Positions 6,117 to 7,074 of a stretch of 7,074 nucleotides of DNA are shown one piece after another. A program made the translations under genes and the position numbers. Origin of the DNA: Nitrospirales bacterium (GTDB lineage: Bacteria > Nitrospirota > Nitrospiria > Nitrospirales > UBA2166). Position 1 is the first letter of the stretch. Each line of letters starts with the position of its first letter. Where the stretch lies: contig JAJDBL010000072.1 in NCBI GenBank assembly GCA_029261375.1, positions 1 through 7,074 of the forward strand, in the 5' to 3' direction. A model generated the notes under the pieces. The model searched no databases and was not told the DNA's origin. It saw only the letters and a list, made by a program, of their open reading frames with translations.

Positions 6117-7074
6117 CTAACGGTCACACTCTCCCATGACCACGTCATACGTGCCGAATACTGTGACGAGATCGGATACCAAGTATCCCCTAGACATATG
6201 ATCTAGTGCCCCAAGGTGGACAAAAGATGGAGACCGAATCTTCATGCGGTATGGCCTCGCACTGCCGTCGCTGACGATATAAAACCCGAGCTCACCTTTC
6301 GGCGATTCAGTCGGACAGTACACTGCCCCAGCCGGTGGATGAAATCCATGGGTAAAGAGAATGAAATGATGAATATGGCTCTGCATATCCCGCATGACAT
6401 GTTCCTTTGGTGGCGGAACAATGCCGGGAGCATCAGCCATGATCGGTCCACTCGGAAGGCGATCAAGGCATTGTCGAATGATACGAACAGACTGTCGCAT
6501 CTCCTCCATCCGTACCCAATAACGATCATAGGTATCGCCCAGCTTTCCAACCGGGACATCCCACTCTACATCTCCGTACGCACCATACGGACTGAACTTT
6601 CGCACATCATACGGCACCCCTGATCCGCGAAGTACCGGGCCCGTTAACCCAAAATCAATTGCGTCTTTCGCTGAGATCACCGCAACGTCTTTTGTCCTCG
6701 AAAGCCAGATCCGATTCTTAGCCAACAGGATGTCGTATTCATGGACGTGTTTCGGAAACGCATCGAGAAAACGTGACAAGCGCGCGACGAGCTCAGGTTC
6801 GAAATCACTGTCCACCCCGCCAACGCGAAAGTAATTGAGCGTCAGCCTGGCACCGCAGAGTGCTTCGAACATGTCCAACAGCTCCTCACGCTCTCGAAAG
6901 GTCCAGAAGAACACGGTCATCGCACCAATATCGAGAGCTTGGGTTCCGAGCCAAAAGAGATGCCCAATGAGGCGCTGCATTTCGGCGACAATGGTCCGGA
7001 TGTATTCAGATCGTTCAGGCACCGCCAAACCAAGCAGCGTCTCAACCGACCGAACATATGCATAGTTGTTCGTC
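6117..7074 (-). CDS. nuoD: NADH-quinone oxidoreductase subunit D, NuoD (5' end outside window)
   Basis: NuoD (49-kDa homologue, related to the NiFe-hydrogenase large subunit) forms most of the quinone pocket near cluster N2. The last 318 complete codons are visible. The frame runs without a stop to the window edge, so the first roughly 80-100 residues are missing and the TTG at 7028 is internal, not a start. The visible part begins TNNYAYVRSVETLLGLAVPE. Later family blocks are GPVLRGSGVPYDVRK, YGDVEWDVPVGKLGDTYDRY, ESPKGELGFYIVSDG and ARPYRMKIRSPSF, ending in HLGALDHMSRGYLVSDLV and the invariant C-terminal GECDR. The hydrogenase NiFe-ligand CxxC near the C-terminus is absent, as expected for NuoD. 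Whether it is fused to NuoC, as in E. coli, cannot be seen. The stop at 6119-6117 is followed by a 149-nt gap before nuoE. Confidence 0.97.
   Translation of the reverse strand, partial: TNNYAYVRSVETLLGLAVPERSEYIRTIVAEMQRLIGHLFWLGTQALDIGAMTVFFWTFREREELLDMFEALCGARLTLNYFRVGGVDSDFEPELVARLSRFLDAFPKHVHEYDILLAKNRIWLSRTKDVAVISAKDAIDFGLTGPVLRGSGVPYDVRKFSPYGAYGDVEWDVPVGKLGDTYDRYWVRMEEMRQSVRIIRQCLDRLPSGPIMADAPGIVPPPKEHVMRDMQSHIHHFILFTHGFHPPAGAVYCPTESPKGELGFYIVSDGSARPYRMKIRSPSFVHLGALDHMSRGYLVSDLVTVFGTYDVVMGECDR

Noticed and set aside
6216..6623. 135-codon plus-strand frame opposite nuoD
   Set aside because: It overlaps highly conserved NuoD blocks on the other strand; no family is recognisable in it.
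1..7074. An undescribed defence, mobile or biosynthetic system
   Set aside because: The window is filled by six complex I genes with intact motifs; no accessory gene, repeat array, integrase or toxin-like frame is present.

Overview
The whole window is one minus-strand stretch of a respiratory complex I (NADH:quinone oxidoreductase, nuo) operon. In transcription order, from right to left, it holds nuoD (5' end outside the window), nuoE, nuoF, nuoG, nuoH and nuoI (3' end outside the window). I see no RNA gene, mobile element, CRISPR array or convincing terminator. Plus-strand open frames are shadows of the nuo genes. The only non-coding stretch of note is the 149-nt gap between nuoD and nuoE; every other junction is 7 nt or less, or overlaps by 1 nt.

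The organism is a bacterium of medium GC content with separate, full-length N-module genes. The wording of NuoG and the D-E-F-G-H-I order fit Nitrospirota (Nitrospira-like nitrite oxidisers). That is recognition from memory, not a search result, and other deep-branching Gram-negative phyla are possible. Nitrospira genomes are known to carry more than one complex I locus. This one keeps the NADH-oxidising module (E, F, G). The genes that would show a duplicated-NuoM type lie outside the window.

The gene products form the peripheral arm and its junction with the membrane arm. NuoF carries FMN, the NADH site and a 4Fe-4S cluster, and NuoE carries the off-path 2Fe-2S cluster. NuoG carries a chain of clusters, NuoI has two 4Fe-4S clusters leading to quinone, NuoD forms much of the quinone pocket, and NuoH is the membrane subunit that closes the pocket. 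All expected ligand residues in the visible parts are present, so the operon looks functional.

The most notable detail is in NuoG. It has two complete four-cysteine 4Fe-4S motifs where E. coli and Thermus NuoG have only four ligands spread over the region, so its cluster set resembles NAD-dependent formate dehydrogenase alpha subunits. The formate dehydrogenase catalytic Cys/Sec and Arg positions appear to be replaced. Apart from this and the nuoD-nuoE gap, this is an ordinary housekeeping region, and I found no evidence of an undescribed system.
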